In this document: piece after piece, positions 1-8,072 of the stretch
Position numbering within the stretch: position 1 is the first letter of the stretch
Layout: every line of letters begins with the position of its first letter
Assembly: GCA_017307785.1 (NCBI GenBank)
Contig: JAFKGI010000007.1
Coordinates: forward strand, 124,001 to 188,000
DNA length: 64,000 nucleotides
Reading direction: 5' to 3'
Source: Vulcanimicrobiota bacterium
GTDB lineage: Bacteria; Vulcanimicrobiota; Xenobia; Xenobiales; JADMJV01
Translations under genes and position numbers: made by a program
Notes under the pieces: model-generated
What the model was told of the DNA's origin: nothing
Database searches by the model: none
The model's input: the letters and a program-made list of their open reading frames with translations, nothing else

Positions 1-1634
1 CCGTCTCCAAAGGGGAGCTGGCCGAATATCAACTGGATAAGCGCTATCTGCGCAAGGACGGAAGCGTGACCTGGGTACACGCTCATGCCACCATCTTGCG
101 TGACCAGGAAGGCGTTCCCACCCGAGCCATCGCCGTCATCGAGGACGTCACCCAGAGACGCGAGGCGGAAGAGGCCCTGCGGGCCAGCCAGCAGCTCTAC
201 ACGACCCTGGTCAATCATCTGGAAGACGTCGTCTTCTCCCTGGATCAGGATGCCTGCATCTCCTTTATCAACCCCAGCATCAGCCGTTTGGGCTATCAGC
301 CGGAATCGATGCTCGGACAGCCGCTAGCCCGATTTCTGGTTCCAGAGGACCGACCTCTGCTGCGGAGCCCCCGCGGCAAGAAAGAATGGCGAATCCTGGA
401 CAGCCACGGGAAGATTCACTGGTTTCGCGTCAACATGAATTTTCAGACGCTCAGCGGCGTGGCAGTCGACGTCACTCTCCACAAAGCCACCGAAGAACAG
501 CTGTTGGCGGCCCAGAAAATGGAGGCCATCGGTCGCCTTGCCGGCGGCATCGCCCACGATTTCAACAATTTGCTCACCGTGATCCTTTCCTACACCGAGC
601 TGGCCCTGGAGCAGGTACCGCAGGGAATCCCCGTGCGCCAGGATCTGGGCGAAGTTCTGGATGCCGGTAATCGGGCCAAGGAATTGACTCAACAACTGCT
701 GGCCTTTAGCCGCCGCCAAATGATGACTTTGGAGATCTTAGAACTCAACCCTCTGGTGGCGTCGGTGGAACGAATGCTGACCCGGCTGATCGGGGAAGAC
801 ATTGAAATTCACATTCATCCCGACCCGGGTTCGGTACGCGTGCGGGCCGACCGCAGCCAGTTGGAACAGGTGCTTCTGAACCTGGCCGTCAACGCACGTG
901 ACGCCATGCCCAGCGGCGGCCGCCTGACCCTGAGCAGTTCCTCCCTGAACATCGACCGGGAGCGAGCCGAGGAGCTCGATGTCCAGCCCGGAACCTTCGC
1001 GCTCCTGACCGTCAGCGATACCGGCAGTGGCATGAGCGAGGAAGTCCAGGCGCGTATTTTCGAACCTTTTTTCACCACCAAGAAACAGGGGGAAGGCACC
1101 GGACTGGGCCTGGCCATGGTGTACGGTATCGTGCGTCAAAGTCAGGGCGCTATCGAATTGACCAGCACGCCCGGTCAAGGAACTCGCTTTCGGATCTACC
1201 TACCGGCCACTTCCCAGCCCACCCCGGCCGAAATCCCTCCCTCACCCCCGACCCCGGCTCGCGGCGGCAACGAAACCCTGCTGGTGGTGGAAGACGAACC
1301 GGCGCTCTTAAATCTGGCGCGACGAACCCTGAAAGCTTGCGGCTATCAAGTCCTGTGTGCAAAGGATGGACGGGAAGCCATCATGCTTTGCCAGCAAGAA
1401 GGCCAGAACATTCACCTGGTGCTGAGCGATGTGATGATGCCCGGGCTCAATGGCCCGGACCTGATCTCGCAATTGCGGCCGCTCTGCCCTCAAGCACGTT
1501 TCCTCTTGATGTCCGGCTATCCGGACGATTCGCTGGCCGGGCGCGGCGTCCACGAATACCTGGCCAAACCCTTCGACGCTCCCACCCTGCGCGAGGCCGT
1601 CCGCGGCCTGCTCGACCTGCCTACAAAACCTTGA
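1..1634 (+). CDS. Hybrid sensor histidine kinase with PAS and receiver domains (5' truncated)
   Basis: The reading frame is open from nucleotide 3, so the gene starts upstream of the window; the GTG at 66 is internal. The visible part begins with the end of a PAS/PAC domain (RKDGSVTW), followed by a second PAS domain (about nt 190-480). Next come the phosphoacceptor helix with the H-box GGIAHDFNNLLT (about nt 543-580), an ATPase domain with N-box VNARDAMPSGG, G1 box SDTGSGM, F-box FEPFFTTKK and G2 box GTGLGL, and a C-terminal receiver domain (LLVVEDEP, phosphoacceptor Asp in LSDVMMPG). The family autophosphorylates on His and passes phosphate to its own receiver Asp. No transmembrane segment is visible in this part. 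The stimulus is unknown. The 3' end overlaps the convergent esterase gene by 14 bp. Confidence 0.93.
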   Translation, partial: VSKGELAEYQLDKRYLRKDGSVTWVHAHATILRDQEGVPTRAIAVIEDVTQRREAEEALRASQQLYTTLVNHLEDVVFSLDQDACISFINPSISRLGYQPESMLGQPLARFLVPEDRPLLRSPRGKKEWRILDSHGKIHWFRVNMNFQTLSGVAVDVTLHKATEEQLLAAQKMEAIGRLAGGIAHDFNNLLTVILSYTELALEQVPQGIPVRQDLGEVLDAGNRAKELTQQLLAFSRRQMMTLEILELNPLVASVERMLTRLIGEDIEIHIHPDPGSVRVRADRSQLEQVLLNLAVNARDAMPSGGRLTLSSSSLNIDRERAEELDVQPGTFALLTVSDTGSGMSEEVQARIFEPFFTTKKQGEGTGLGLAMVYGIVRQSQGAIELTSTPGQGTRFRIYLPATSQPTPAEIPPSPPTPARGGNETLLVVEDEPALLNLARRTLKACGYQVLCAKDGREAIMLCQQEGQNIHLVLSDVMMPGLNGPDLISQLRPLCPQARFLLMSGYPDDSLAGRGVHEYLAKPFDAPTLREAVRGLLDLPTKP

Positions 1635-2544
1635 GCTGCTTCAGCCAGATCAGCGCATCCCGAGTCCAACCATCCGAATCCGTCCCCTGCTTCTTGACTC
1701 CGAAGGCGTGTCCACCGTGCTTATACAGCTTGAGCGTCACCGGAACCCCGGCCTTTTTCAAAGCAGCGCCATACACTTCGGAGTAATGCACCGGATCCAC
1801 AGGGTCGTCTTGAGCGTGTACCAGCAAAGTAGGTGGAATACTTTTCGAGATGACCACGTCGGTGTTCAAAGCCCGGGAATTGATGTTTTTGTGACGCATG
1901 GTCAAATGCCCGGGATAGACGGGAATGGCAAAGTCCGGGCGGCAGCTCACCTGGTCGGTCGCATCCTGAGCTTTATAAGATCGTTTCAAACCGTTGGTAC
2001 TGGCCAGCACGGCCACATTCCCACCGGCCGAAAAGCCCATGACTCCGATTTTGTTCGGGTCGATGTGGTATTCCTGAGCGTGCTCGCGAATCAGAGAAAT
2101 CGTTCGCTGCGCGTCCTGCAGGGCCATCGGCACCTTGGGCGTCACATGCTTGTCCGTCTTGTTGTCGTAGTAGCAGCCGGAGTATGGAACGCGGTATTTC
2201 ACCAGCACGCAGGTGATGCCGGCGCTCACCAGCCAGTCCGCGATGTCGGTCCCCTCGATCCCCATCGCCAGCACAAGATGACCGCCGCCCGGGAAGACCA
2301 GGATGCAAGTGCCCGAGGGATTCGACTTGGGCGAGTAAACCGTGTAGGTCGGATTGGAGACATCGGTCACGGCCTTACTGGCCTGGATTTCCTTGTCGTC
2401 GATGCGGCGGATGCCTCCCGCCAGAATGGGCGAATGAGCGGGCCAAATCGGCACCTGCTTGTGTCCACCCTTAGGAGCCCAGGAGTCGGCCAGCGCCGTC
2501 CCCGAGAGTAAAAGAGCCAGCGAAAGTTTAAAGATATTCATCAC
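1621..2544 (-). CDS. Exported alpha/beta hydrolase (esterase/lipase-like)
   Basis: The protein has 307 residues with a Sec signal peptide (about residues 1-20, ending GTALA). Alpha/beta-hydrolase landmarks are an oxyanion-hole loop FPGGGHL near residue 85, the nucleophile elbow GFSAGG with Ser about 172, an acid in HAQDDPVDP near 246, and His about 276-279 in KHGGHAFG. This arrangement matches the BD-FAE/acetyl-xylan-esterase-like set of secreted hydrolases; the substrate cannot be inferred. The start is GTG at 2544 or the ATG immediately after it at 2541; GAAGG lies upstream at workable spacing. It is monocistronic and convergent with the histidine kinase. Confidence 0.88.
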   Translation of the reverse strand: MMNIFKLSLALLLSGTALADSWAPKGGHKQVPIWPAHSPILAGGIRRIDDKEIQASKAVTDVSNPTYTVYSPKSNPSGTCILVFPGGGHLVLAMGIEGTDIADWLVSAGITCVLVKYRVPYSGCYYDNKTDKHVTPKVPMALQDAQRTISLIREHAQEYHIDPNKIGVMGFSAGGNVAVLASTNGLKRSYKAQDATDQVSCRPDFAIPVYPGHLTMRHKNINSRALNTDVVISKSIPPTLLVHAQDDPVDPVHYSEVYGAALKKAGVPVTLKLYKHGGHAFGVKKQGTDSDGWTRDALIWLKQLKVL

Positions 2545-2662
2545 AGCCAGACCTTCAAGCCGGGCGCCGCCCCCCCTGGAGCGACTTTACCTTTTAACAA
2601 CTCGGCAACAAGAACCGCGCCAGGATAAGGCTCAAATTAGCTGGCGGGCCTAAATTGAGTCC

Positions 2663-3724
2663 ATGGATACGTTAAAAAGCCTGGGCAGCACCGCCCTCCA
2701 GAAAGTCAGCACCGTCGGCCAGAAGGCCAGTGAAGCCGCCGGCAGTGTGACCGAGTTCGTGCAGACCAAGGCCAACAAAGTCCTGGGTGAGCAAAAGCCC
2801 GCCGCTGCCGCAGACCTCAAGGAAGGCGGCAGCGGAATGGTGGCCCTGGCCAACCAGGACCAGGCCGAGGACGCGGTCAAAGCCAACACCGCCCGCAAGC
2901 AGAACACCGACTTTAACAGTCTTCAGGATCCGGCCAACCGCAAGGCCTTCGTGCAGAACATCACCCAGCTCGACGGTGCTCACGGTGGCATCGACGGCCA
3001 GTCCTGCGGACCCACCGCCCTGGTGGCCGGCATCACCATGGCCGACCCGGAATCCTCCAAAAAGCTGGCCGGCGGCATCCTGGATCAGAACAGCTCCGAC
3101 CGCAAGGAAATGTTCGGCAACAATCCTCTCGATAAAGACGACGCCGCCGCCCTGCGCCGCATTCGCGACGGCAACGCCAGCCCCGCCGACATGCAGGTGA
3201 TGGCTCAGGTCATGGCCAGCAGCAAAGGGGTCAGCACCGGCAACGGCACCAGTCCCGACGAAATGGGCCGTCTGGTCGGCAACGCCAGCAAACTGATGGG
3301 CGGCAAAATGCCCAACATGGAACTCCACATGTTCGCCGACGCCAAAGACCCCAAAGCCGGTGGCCATTGGCAAGCCTACGCCAATGGCACCGAAATCGAT
3401 CCCTGGCCAAACGACAAAGGCCAGGCCACTCTCACCGAAGGCCCCGCCGGCCTGGCTCAGGGCGCGCAGCACTTCCCCAACGGGTCCGTCCACACCAAAA
3501 TGATCCTCCAGAACGAAGGCAAAGACATCCATATGCCGCGTTACCTGGGCCTGGACGCACAGGGCAATCGCGTCGCCAACGCCGACCCCAACCAGCCACT
3601 CACCAACTACCACTATAAGCAGGACTGGATCGGCTATGGTTACACCCGCTCGGCCGGGGAAATCCCCGCCGGCGTCGACCCCAACCAGGAACCGGAGAAG
3701 GAAATGGGGCAGAAGATCAAATAG
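2663..3724 (+). CDS. Unknown protein with a papain-like (C39/transglutaminase-like) catalytic signature
   Basis: The protein has 353 residues. Residues 1-80 are Ala/Lys/Glu-rich and probably helical, with no signal peptide. A compact domain follows with GQSCGPTA (Gln113, Cys115) and, about 120 residues later, GGHWQAYANGTEIDPWPN (His235, Asp246). Gln-x-Cys, then His, then Asp is the order of catalytic residues in papain-fold enzymes; C39-like peptidases often show a CGPTA-type motif at the nucleophile. The assignment is inference from motif order only. No Shine-Dalgarno is present; TAAATT at 2651-2656 lies six bases before the ATG, so the transcript may be leaderless. The next gene starts 8 nt downstream and may be co-transcribed. 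Confidence 0.7.
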   Translation: MDTLKSLGSTALQKVSTVGQKASEAAGSVTEFVQTKANKVLGEQKPAAAADLKEGGSGMVALANQDQAEDAVKANTARKQNTDFNSLQDPANRKAFVQNITQLDGAHGGIDGQSCGPTALVAGITMADPESSKKLAGGILDQNSSDRKEMFGNNPLDKDDAAALRRIRDGNASPADMQVMAQVMASSKGVSTGNGTSPDEMGRLVGNASKLMGGKMPNMELHMFADAKDPKAGGHWQAYANGTEIDPWPNDKGQATLTEGPAGLAQGAQHFPNGSVHTKMILQNEGKDIHMPRYLGLDAQGNRVANADPNQPLTNYHYKQDWIGYGYTRSAGEIPAGVDPNQEPEKEMGQKIK

Positions 3725-3732
3725 CCTGACGC

Positions 3733-4062
3733 ATGAAACCCAATCCTCGTGCCATTCGCGCCCTGGGCGCGCTGCTCATCGCCCTGGGACTGCTGCTTTG
3801 CGGCTCCATGGCCTGGCTCATCCACTTTCTGCAGCAAGCCATCGCTCAGACCTCGAACCACCGCTGGAACGGCAGCCCCGAGTTCACCCGTGCCACCTTC
3901 TCGCTCTTCTACTCCATCTTCGCCTTCGGAGCCGTCTCCCTGGGCTCCGGGATTTTCCAGCTGCGCACCGCTCGTCGCAGCCGCGTCATCGCCATCGCCA
4001 CGCTAGTCGCCCTGGGCCCGATCCTCTACTACGTCTCCCAGATCATGAGCCTCAAGAAGTAA
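3733..4062 (+). CDS. Small integral membrane protein, three predicted TM helices
   Basis: The protein has 109 residues and hydrophobic segments at about 7-33, 57-79 and 84-105, separated by short polar loops, with a basic patch (RTARRSR) before the third. No family was recognised. It lies 8 nt after the papain-like protein gene, so the two are probably one transcript, and the membrane protein could be a partner or anchor for it. A short hairpin follows the stop codon. Confidence 0.7.
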   Translation: MKPNPRAIRALGALLIALGLLLCGSMAWLIHFLQQAIAQTSNHRWNGSPEFTRATFSLFYSIFAFGAVSLGSGIFQLRTARRSRVIAIATLVALGPILYYVSQIMSLKK

Positions 4063-4063
4063 C

Positions 4064-4079
4064 CGACCCTTGCGGGTCG
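4064..4079. repeat. Hairpin CGACCC-N4-GGGTCG
   Basis: A perfect six-base stem (CGACCC / GGGTCG) encloses a TTGC loop, directly after the stop codon of the small membrane protein and before the Rrf2 promoter. No T-run follows, so a classical intrinsic terminator is not supported. The same stem recurs at 19040-19059 and 36662-36679. Confidence 0.55.
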
Positions 4080-4088
4080 CGAAACCAT

Positions 4089-4130
4089 TTGACAAAGCTC
4101 TTTTCATGTAATACCAATTATTACATGAAA
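4089..4130 (+). promoter_or_regulatory. Promoter and probable Rrf2 operator overlapping the start codon
   Basis: A consensus -35 hexamer TTGACA lies at 4089-4094. After a 17-base spacer, TACCAA (4112-4117) could act as a weak -10, seven bases before the ATG at 4125. Superimposed is a perfect 11-bp inverted repeat: TTTCATGTAAT at 4102-4112 and ATTACATGAAA at 4120-4130, separated by 7 bases. The right arm contains the start codon of the Rrf2-type regulator, so a bound dimer would cover promoter and initiation site. Autoregulation is inferred. Confidence 0.75.
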
Positions 4131-4550
4131 CGCAACGGGCAACTCTCTCGGGTGCTGCACATCCTGATGCACCTGTCTCTCCGAAAAGGTCCCGCCACCT
4201 CCGCCGACCTGGCCCGATCCATCGATGCGAACGCGGTGGTGGTTCGCCAGATCATGGCGGGTCTGCGAGAACACGGCTATGTAAAGTCCAGCAAGGGGCA
4301 CGGGGGTGGCTGGGTCCTCAGCTGTGACCCATCGAAGGTCAGTCTGCGCGATATCTACAACGCCCTGGGCTGCCCGCCACTGCTGGCTCTGGAAAGCCCG
4401 GCTCCCACGGCGGAATGTCGAGTGGCCCAGAGCGTCAATGCCGTTCTCAGCCGCTCCTACCAGGAAGCGGAAATCGCTCTGCTGACCGGTCTTGGCCGGG
4501 TCACCCTGGCCGATCTCAGCGCCGACCTCAGGACGAGGCTGCATCCATGA
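4125..4550 (+). CDS. Rrf2-family (YwnA-like) transcriptional regulator
   Basis: The protein has 141 residues with an N-terminal winged helix: HILMHLSLRKGPATSADLAR, a recognition-helix region NAVVVRQIMAGLREHG, and wing residues KGHGGGWVLS, all typical of Rrf2 proteins. Two Cys (GCPP and AECR) lie in the C-terminal region, but the three-Cys iron-sulfur pattern of IscR/NsrR is absent, so it is closer to the cofactor-free YwnA/CymR type. The ATG at 4125 is chosen because it begins the HTH and sits in the operator arm; the longer upstream reading frame is an artefact. It overlaps the next gene by ATGA, so the methyltransferase is probably translationally coupled. Confidence 0.88.
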   Translation: MKRNGQLSRVLHILMHLSLRKGPATSADLARSIDANAVVVRQIMAGLREHGYVKSSKGHGGGWVLSCDPSKVSLRDIYNALGCPPLLALESPAPTAECRVAQSVNAVLSRSYQEAEIALLTGLGRVTLADLSADLRTRLHP

Positions 4551-5203
4551 ACGAAAACCCCTTTGACCAGCAACCGTTCGTCACTCACTATGCCGAGGGC
4601 CCGCCCCGGATGGTGCCAGGATTTGCCGGTCTGCAGCGCATGACGTGGTTGCTCCTGAAAGAACGGGCCCCCGCCCAGGCGAATATTCTCGTTCTCGGCG
4701 CGGGAGGCGGGCTGGAGCTGAAATTTCTGGCCGAGGCGGAACCGGACTGGAAGTTCGAAGGAATCGACCCATCCCAGCCGATGCTCGATTTGGCCGCCCA
4801 AACTCTCGGCCCGCTGGCTGAGCGCGTGACCCTGACTCCGGGTCGGGTCGAGTCCGCCGCTCCGGGACCCTTTCACGGCGCCACCTGCCTGCTCACCTTT
4901 CACTTTATTCCTCTCGAGGAGAGGCGACACACTCTCCAACAACTACGACGCCGACTGCTAACGGGCGCCCCGCTGGTGGTCGCTCACCTGAGCGTTCCGG
5001 AACCCAACCGCCAACAGTGGATCTCACGGTATCTCGCCTTCTCGGGCGCCCCGGACAGCCACGAAACCAGAACCCGACTGGAGACCCAATTGACCATCCT
5101 CACTCCCGACCAGGACGAAGCCCTGCTACGCGAAGCGGGCTTCCTGGACGTCCACCTCTTCTACACCGGCTTTACCTTCCGCGGGTGGGTGGCCAGTGCG
5201 TAA
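4547..5203 (+). CDS. Class I SAM-dependent methyltransferase
   Basis: The protein has 218 residues. Motif I is ILVLGAGGGLELKFLAE, followed by the acidic end of strand 2 in FEGIDPSQPMLDLA, as in Rossmann-fold methyltransferases. The post-motif region CLLTFHFIPLEERRHTL matches the motif II/III region of small-molecule methyltransferases. The start overlaps the regulator stop as ATGA, and the 3' end overlaps the next gene by 8 bp, so 4125-5819 looks like one three-gene operon under the Rrf2 regulator. The substrate is unknown. Confidence 0.88.
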   Translation: MNENPFDQQPFVTHYAEGPPRMVPGFAGLQRMTWLLLKERAPAQANILVLGAGGGLELKFLAEAEPDWKFEGIDPSQPMLDLAAQTLGPLAERVTLTPGRVESAAPGPFHGATCLLTFHFIPLEERRHTLQQLRRRLLTGAPLVVAHLSVPEPNRQQWISRYLAFSGAPDSHETRTRLETQLTILTPDQDEALLREAGFLDVHLFYTGFTFRGWVASA

Positions 5204-5819
5204 GATTGCGATCCTGACATGCGCGCTTGTCGCTCTGTGCCTGTCCGCCCATTGCGAACCACACCCTCACTCCCCTCTGGACTCCCCTACCCGGGAGGCC
5301 GTGCAGAAACCCGATGAAGTGGTGACCCTGGCCAACATCCAGGAAGGTATGGTAGTGGCGGACGTGGGCGCCGGCACCGGCTACTTCGAATCCCGGCTCA
5401 GTCGCGCGGTAGGGCCGCGCGGACGAGTCCTGGCCGTTGACATCGAGGCGGACCTGGTCTCCCAAATGAAAGCGCGATTCGCTCGAGAGGGGCTGGTTAA
5501 CGTGAAGGCCAAACTGGGAACACCGGACGATCCGGGGCTCCCAGCTTCAGGGGTAGACCGAATTCTGCTGGTCGACACCTGGCACCATCTGCAAAATCGT
5601 TCAGCCTTCGCCCAAACACTGCGGAAAGCGCTCAAACCCACGGGCCAGCTCGTGATTGTGGACTACACCCTCGAGGCTCCCGTCGGTCCGCCAGCGGCCA
5701 TGCGATTGAGCCCCGATACCGTAATCCAAGAGCTCGAGGCGGTCGGACTCCGGGCTCGTGTCGTACCCGAGACGCTTCCCAATCAGTATGTGATTGTCGC
5801 CGAAGGCTCAGCTCCGTAG
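5196..5819 (+). CDS. Predicted exported SAM-dependent methyltransferase
   Basis: The protein has 207 residues. An N-terminal hydrophobic stretch (about residues 3-19, ending LSAHC) looks like a signal peptide or lipoprotein signal. Then a full class I methyltransferase core follows: VADVGAGTGYFESRLSRAVG (motif I), VLAVDIEADLV (strand 2), DRILLVDTWHHL (motif II) and GQLVIVDYTL (motif III). Proteins with UbiE-like cores behind signal peptides are known in several bacterial phyla, but a SAM-using enzyme outside the cytoplasm is unexplained. The GTG start at 5196 overlaps the upstream gene by 8 bp. The 3' end overlaps the convergent NmrA gene by 12 bp. Confidence 0.85.
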   Translation: MRKIAILTCALVALCLSAHCEPHPHSPLDSPTREAVQKPDEVVTLANIQEGMVVADVGAGTGYFESRLSRAVGPRGRVLAVDIEADLVSQMKARFAREGLVNVKAKLGTPDDPGLPASGVDRILLVDTWHHLQNRSAFAQTLRKALKPTGQLVIVDYTLEAPVGPPAAMRLSPDTVIQELEAVGLRARVVPETLPNQYVIVAEGSAP

Positions 5820-6647
5820 CGCTTCCTCCAGCACCTCGCGCATGGTCACCGGCCTGCGGCCAAGTAGCCGCTCCAGGGTTGGATCGATAGCCGCGAACTC
5901 GCCGCGGCGACTGGCGGCGAACAGACCCACCATCAGGTCGGCCCTCTCCTTTGGCAATCCGCGCCCGAGCAGGGAAGCGCGGTATTCCTCATCGGAGATG
6001 ACCACTCGCTCGATGCTTCGGCCCGAGAGTCCAGCGGCCAGGGCGGCCAGGTCCGCCATGGTCAGGGCCTCCGTTCCGGTCAGTGCCGGGCTCGCGCCTT
6101 GCCAATCGGTGCCACCTGTCAGGGCCAGCACGGCCGCGTGGGCCAGGTCCGCATGAGCCGTCCAGGAAACCGGGCCATCCTCAGGGGCCACCAGCTTGCC
6201 CGTCTCCCAGGCCCTGCCCATCATCTGCACCGCCGAATCAGCATAAAACCCGTTGCGTAGCGAGATGTAGTCACCCCCACGCAAGAAAGCCTCGGAACCG
6301 GCGTGGTCGCGCATCGGCGGAAACAGCGAATCGGCGCCCGCCCCCATATGGCTGGTGTAAACCAATCGGCGAGCTCCCGCCTTACGAGCCGCCTCGATGG
6401 CGTTGCGATGATGCTGTTGAGCATGCAGCCCACTGCTGTTGCTCGACACCAGAAAGATTTGATCCGCGCCTTCAAAGGCCGCCCCTAAACTCGCCGGGTC
6501 GGCATAATCGCCGCGACGGACCCGTACCTCCCAGTCGCGCACCTGCTGGGGATCGCGGACGCTTATCGATACATCCGCGCCTTGCTGCAAAAGCTGGCCA
6601 GCGACCAGACTCCCAAGCTTTCCCGTCACTCCGGTCAGAACAATCAT
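5808..6647 (-). CDS. NmrA-like NAD(P)-binding oxidoreductase (atypical SDR)
   Basis: The protein has 279 residues. The N-terminal dinucleotide motif is TGVTGKLGS, followed by SVRDPQQV (NADP-ribose-contacting region) and the NmrA/QOR2-type motif VYTSHMGAGADS. The family includes NAD(P)H:quinone oxidoreductase 2 (YtfG-like) and redox-sensing NmrA proteins. The start is the ATG at 6647, because AGGAG lies 7 nt upstream; a TTG at 6653 is too close to that site. It is divergent from the TetR gene across a 52-bp region with palindromes, so TetR control is likely. Confidence 0.87.
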   Translation of the reverse strand: MIVLTGVTGKLGSLVAGQLLQQGADVSISVRDPQQVRDWEVRVRRGDYADPASLGAAFEGADQIFLVSSNSSGLHAQQHHRNAIEAARKAGARRLVYTSHMGAGADSLFPPMRDHAGSEAFLRGGDYISLRNGFYADSAVQMMGRAWETGKLVAPEDGPVSWTAHADLAHAAVLALTGGTDWQGASPALTGTEALTMADLAALAAGLSGRSIERVVISDEEYRASLLGRGLPKERADLMVGLFAASRRGEFAAIDPTLERLLGRRPVTMREVLEEALRS

Positions 6648-6658
6648 CTTCAAGCTCC

Positions 6659-6692
6659 TATCAATGAAAACAGATTTACGCTATCATTGATA
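6659..6692. promoter_or_regulatory. Palindromic operators between NmrA and TetR genes
   Basis: An 11-bp palindrome TATCATTGATA lies at 6682-6692, and a related half-site TATCAATGA lies at 6659-6667; TATCAATGA and TCATTGATA (6684-6692) are exact reverse complements. Both occupy the divergent intergenic region, and the left copy abuts the Shine-Dalgarno of the NmrA gene. TATCAT (6682-6687) could double as a -10 for the TetR gene. Use as TetR operators is inferred from position. Confidence 0.65.
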
Positions 6693-6699
6693 ACAGAAA

Positions 6700-7416
6700 A
6701 TGAAGAACGCCGATATCCGTCTAAGGTCTCAGCTCAACATGGCATCCGAGACTATGAAAGAGCGCATTCTGGAAGCGGCCATCGGGTTGCTCACCAGCGA
6801 GGGACCCGAAGGGGTGACTACGCGCGCCGTGGCCGAAGCGGCGGGAATTCAGGCTCCTACCATCTATCGCATCTTTGGCGACAAGCACGGATTGCTGGAG
6901 GCACTGGCCGAGCACGGGTTTCGCCGCCATCTGGCCGGCAAGCCCAGCAACGGCGGTCCCGACCCGGTGGAAGATCTACGGCAGGGCTGGGAGGTTCACA
7001 TCGCTTTCGGACTGGAAAATCCGGCCCTTTATAGCCTGATGTACGGAGCGCCTCGACCCGGCAATCGCTCCGCAGCGGCCCTCACGGCCGAGAAACTCCT
7101 GCAAGGCCGCATCCACCAGATCGCCCTGGCCGGTCGACTGAAAGTCAGCGAGCGGAGAGCCGTGGAGATGGTCCGCGCGGCGGCTTGCGGGGTCGTGTTC
7201 AGTTGGCTCGGCCAGCCGCAGGACGCTCGCGATCCGGGGCTGTCCGAAGCAACCCGCGAAGCCATCCTGGAGGCGATCACCCACGGCGATTCCACTCCTG
7301 CCGGCAGCACCGCTCATCTGGCCGTGGCCCTCAAAGCGCGACTGGAGAAGAGCAGCCATCTCTCCGCGGCCGAACTGGCCTTGCTCCGGGAATGGCTGGA
7401 TCGGCTCAGTGATTAG
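6700..7416 (+). CDS. TetR-family transcriptional regulator
   Basis: The protein has 238 residues from the ATG at 6700; an ATG at 6739 gives 225 residues and starts nearer the usual position. The N-terminal HTH reads ILEAAIGLLTSEGPEGVTT, RAVAEAAGIQAPTIYRIFGDK and LLEALAEHG, the standard TetR signature. The C-terminal ligand-binding part (residues about 80-230) is helical and contains a region like the WHG-type TetR C-terminal domain, but the ligand is unknown. It is divergent from the NmrA oxidoreductase, its likely target. The stop overlaps the convergent metallopeptidase-like gene by 4 bp. Confidence 0.88.
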   Translation: MKNADIRLRSQLNMASETMKERILEAAIGLLTSEGPEGVTTRAVAEAAGIQAPTIYRIFGDKHGLLEALAEHGFRRHLAGKPSNGGPDPVEDLRQGWEVHIAFGLENPALYSLMYGAPRPGNRSAAALTAEKLLQGRIHQIALAGRLKVSERRAVEMVRAAACGVVFSWLGQPQDARDPGLSEATREAILEAITHGDSTPAGSTAHLAVALKARLEKSSHLSAAELALLREWLDRLSD

Positions 7417-8072
7417 GTTGTTTTGACGAAGGCCTGAGCCGCACGCTCGGCCTGCGACTCCATCACGTGAGTGTCGTGCATGGCGTCCTGCAGCCCGATG
7501 TGAGTCTTGTTGGAATTGAAAGGATTCAGATTCTCGTGCATCCACAGTCCCAGACCGGTGAAGACGGCACCAGGACTGCATCCCGTACCGACCGCCAGAT
7601 GTCCCACGTAGGCACCGAGGTACCGGCGCACCCGCTGTGTGTCGCTCAATTCGGAAGGAGTCTGGGCAAACTGCATGACGTGCCCGCACTCGTGGGAAAG
7701 CCAGCGCCGGTACTGCCAGCCCTCGATGGCCTTGAGCTCATCCTGGCTGCGCACATAAATATCGTGACCAATCGTAACCGCGTTCCAGGGTGTATGGGCG
7801 GCGGGCCCTCCCAGGAACAACTGCACCTGACCCAGGTGTTCCCGCACCTCCGTCTCGGGTAGACCAAAACTGCTGGCCAGCGAAGGCGCCATCTTGTCGA
7901 TCTGGACGGGCGTCAGCGGTTGACCGTCGTCGCGCTCGGCCTTGCCCTTGATGGCGTCCCAGGAAGCCGCCAGCATGCCGGGACGTCGAGCCGAAGAAGT
8001 GGCTTTCAGATCAGCCGGGGTCCAGCCGCTCGGGGCGCGCAGCGAGGGATCCGCTTTGGGAAGGTTGCACAT
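7413..8072 (-). CDS. HExxH metalloprotein, DUF4157-like
   Basis: The protein has 219 residues and no signal peptide. The zinc-peptidase motif HECGH is at about residues 127-131, preceded by WNAVTIGHDIYVRS and followed near residue 205 by MESQAERAAQAF, whose Glu could be the third ligand. This order (IxxGxxIYV, HExxHVxQ, E-x-E/Q-A) is that of DUF4157-type putative metallopeptidases, often found near polymorphic toxins. Activity is inferred. TAAACT (8079-8084 on this strand) lies six bases before the ATG without a Shine-Dalgarno, which suggests a leaderless message. Confidence 0.72.
   Translation of the reverse strand: MCNLPKADPSLRAPSGWTPADLKATSSARRPGMLAASWDAIKGKAERDDGQPLTPVQIDKMAPSLASSFGLPETEVREHLGQVQLFLGGPAAHTPWNAVTIGHDIYVRSQDELKAIEGWQYRRWLSHECGHVMQFAQTPSELSDTQRVRRYLGAYVGHLAVGTGCSPGAVFTGLGLWMHENLNPFNSNKTHIGLQDAMHDTHVMESQAERAAQAFVKTT

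Noticed and set aside
2672..3613. 313-residue open frame on the - strand
   Set aside because: Gly/Val/His-rich shadow of the papain-like gene; no start signals.
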